Shown here: in pieces, positions 5,273-5,334 of the stretch
How positions within the stretch are numbered: position 1 is the first letter of the stretch
Layout: each line of letters begins with the position of its first letter
DNA from: an uncultured Peptococcaceae bacterium
Lineage (GTDB): Bacteria; Bacillota; Peptococcia; Peptococcales; Peptococcaceae
Assembly: GCA_945949655.1 (NCBI GenBank)
Contig: CAMFFG010000107.1
Coordinates: 1-5,334 of the forward strand
Direction of reading: 5' to 3'
Length of the DNA: 5,334 nt
Notes under the pieces: model-generated
Seen by the model: the letters and a program-made list of their open reading frames with translations, nothing else
Database searches by the model: none
What the model was told of the DNA's origin: nothing
Position numbers and translations under genes: made by a program

Positions 5273-5334
5273 TTAAATAATCAACGCCGGGAAAATCATC
5301 GGCAGATATACGATCATCAGGAACACAAACAATA
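5273..5334 (-). CDS. C-terminal tail of a probable membrane protein, cut by window edge
   Basis: The last 19 codons before a TAA at 5273-5275 read LFVFLMIVYLPMIFPALII on the minus strand, a continuous hydrophobic segment that looks like a terminal membrane helix. Its codons (CTG, CCG, GCG, GTG, TTC) resemble those of the neighbouring genes. A strong terminator follows 17 bases later, which supports a gene end here. A second frame, ending at 5265-5267 with VPDDRISADDFPGVDYLKA, is also open but uses less typical codons such as ATA. The helix with its Y-x-P pattern would suit the end of a transporter permease, for example of the TRAP type, but too little is visible to name it. Confidence 0.45.
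   Translation of the reverse strand, partial: LFVFLMIVYLPMIFPALII

Overview
The window suggests a mid-GC bacterium of the Firmicutes type. It has strong AGGAGG-like ribosome binding sites, GTG and TTG starts, TATAAT -10 boxes, intrinsic terminators, and an XpaC/TelA pair and bS21 of the kind seen in that phylum. Negativicutes is a possible placement from overall flavour, but this is a weak inference that nothing here settles. All recognised genes are on the minus strand, so transcription runs from right to left.

From right to left the layout has four parts. (1) At the right edge, a short hydrophobic tail of an otherwise unseen gene ends at about 5273, followed by a strong hairpin terminator (5216-5255). 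(2) Next comes a translation and RNA-modification cluster: mtaB (tRNA ms2t6A methylthiotransferase, TTG start at 5110), a HIT-family nucleotide hydrolase (start 3710) and rpsU (ribosomal protein bS21, GTG start at 3255). These could form one read-through unit, but rpsU also has a very good promoter of its own and the cluster ends in a near-perfect terminator (3024-3055). (3) A single-gene unit follows (2001-2804), encoding a 267-residue protein I do not recognise. It has an extended -10 promoter flanked by two small palindromes, one of which is a perfect 7-1-7 inverted repeat placed like an operator. (4) Last is a two-gene operon, XpaC-like membrane protein then TelA-like protein (start 1098, running off the left edge), with its own TATAAT promoter.

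Most of the window is conserved housekeeping sequence. I see no mobile element, CRISPR array, tRNA or rRNA. The least explained part is the lone unknown gene and its regulatory region. I found no convincing new multi-gene system.
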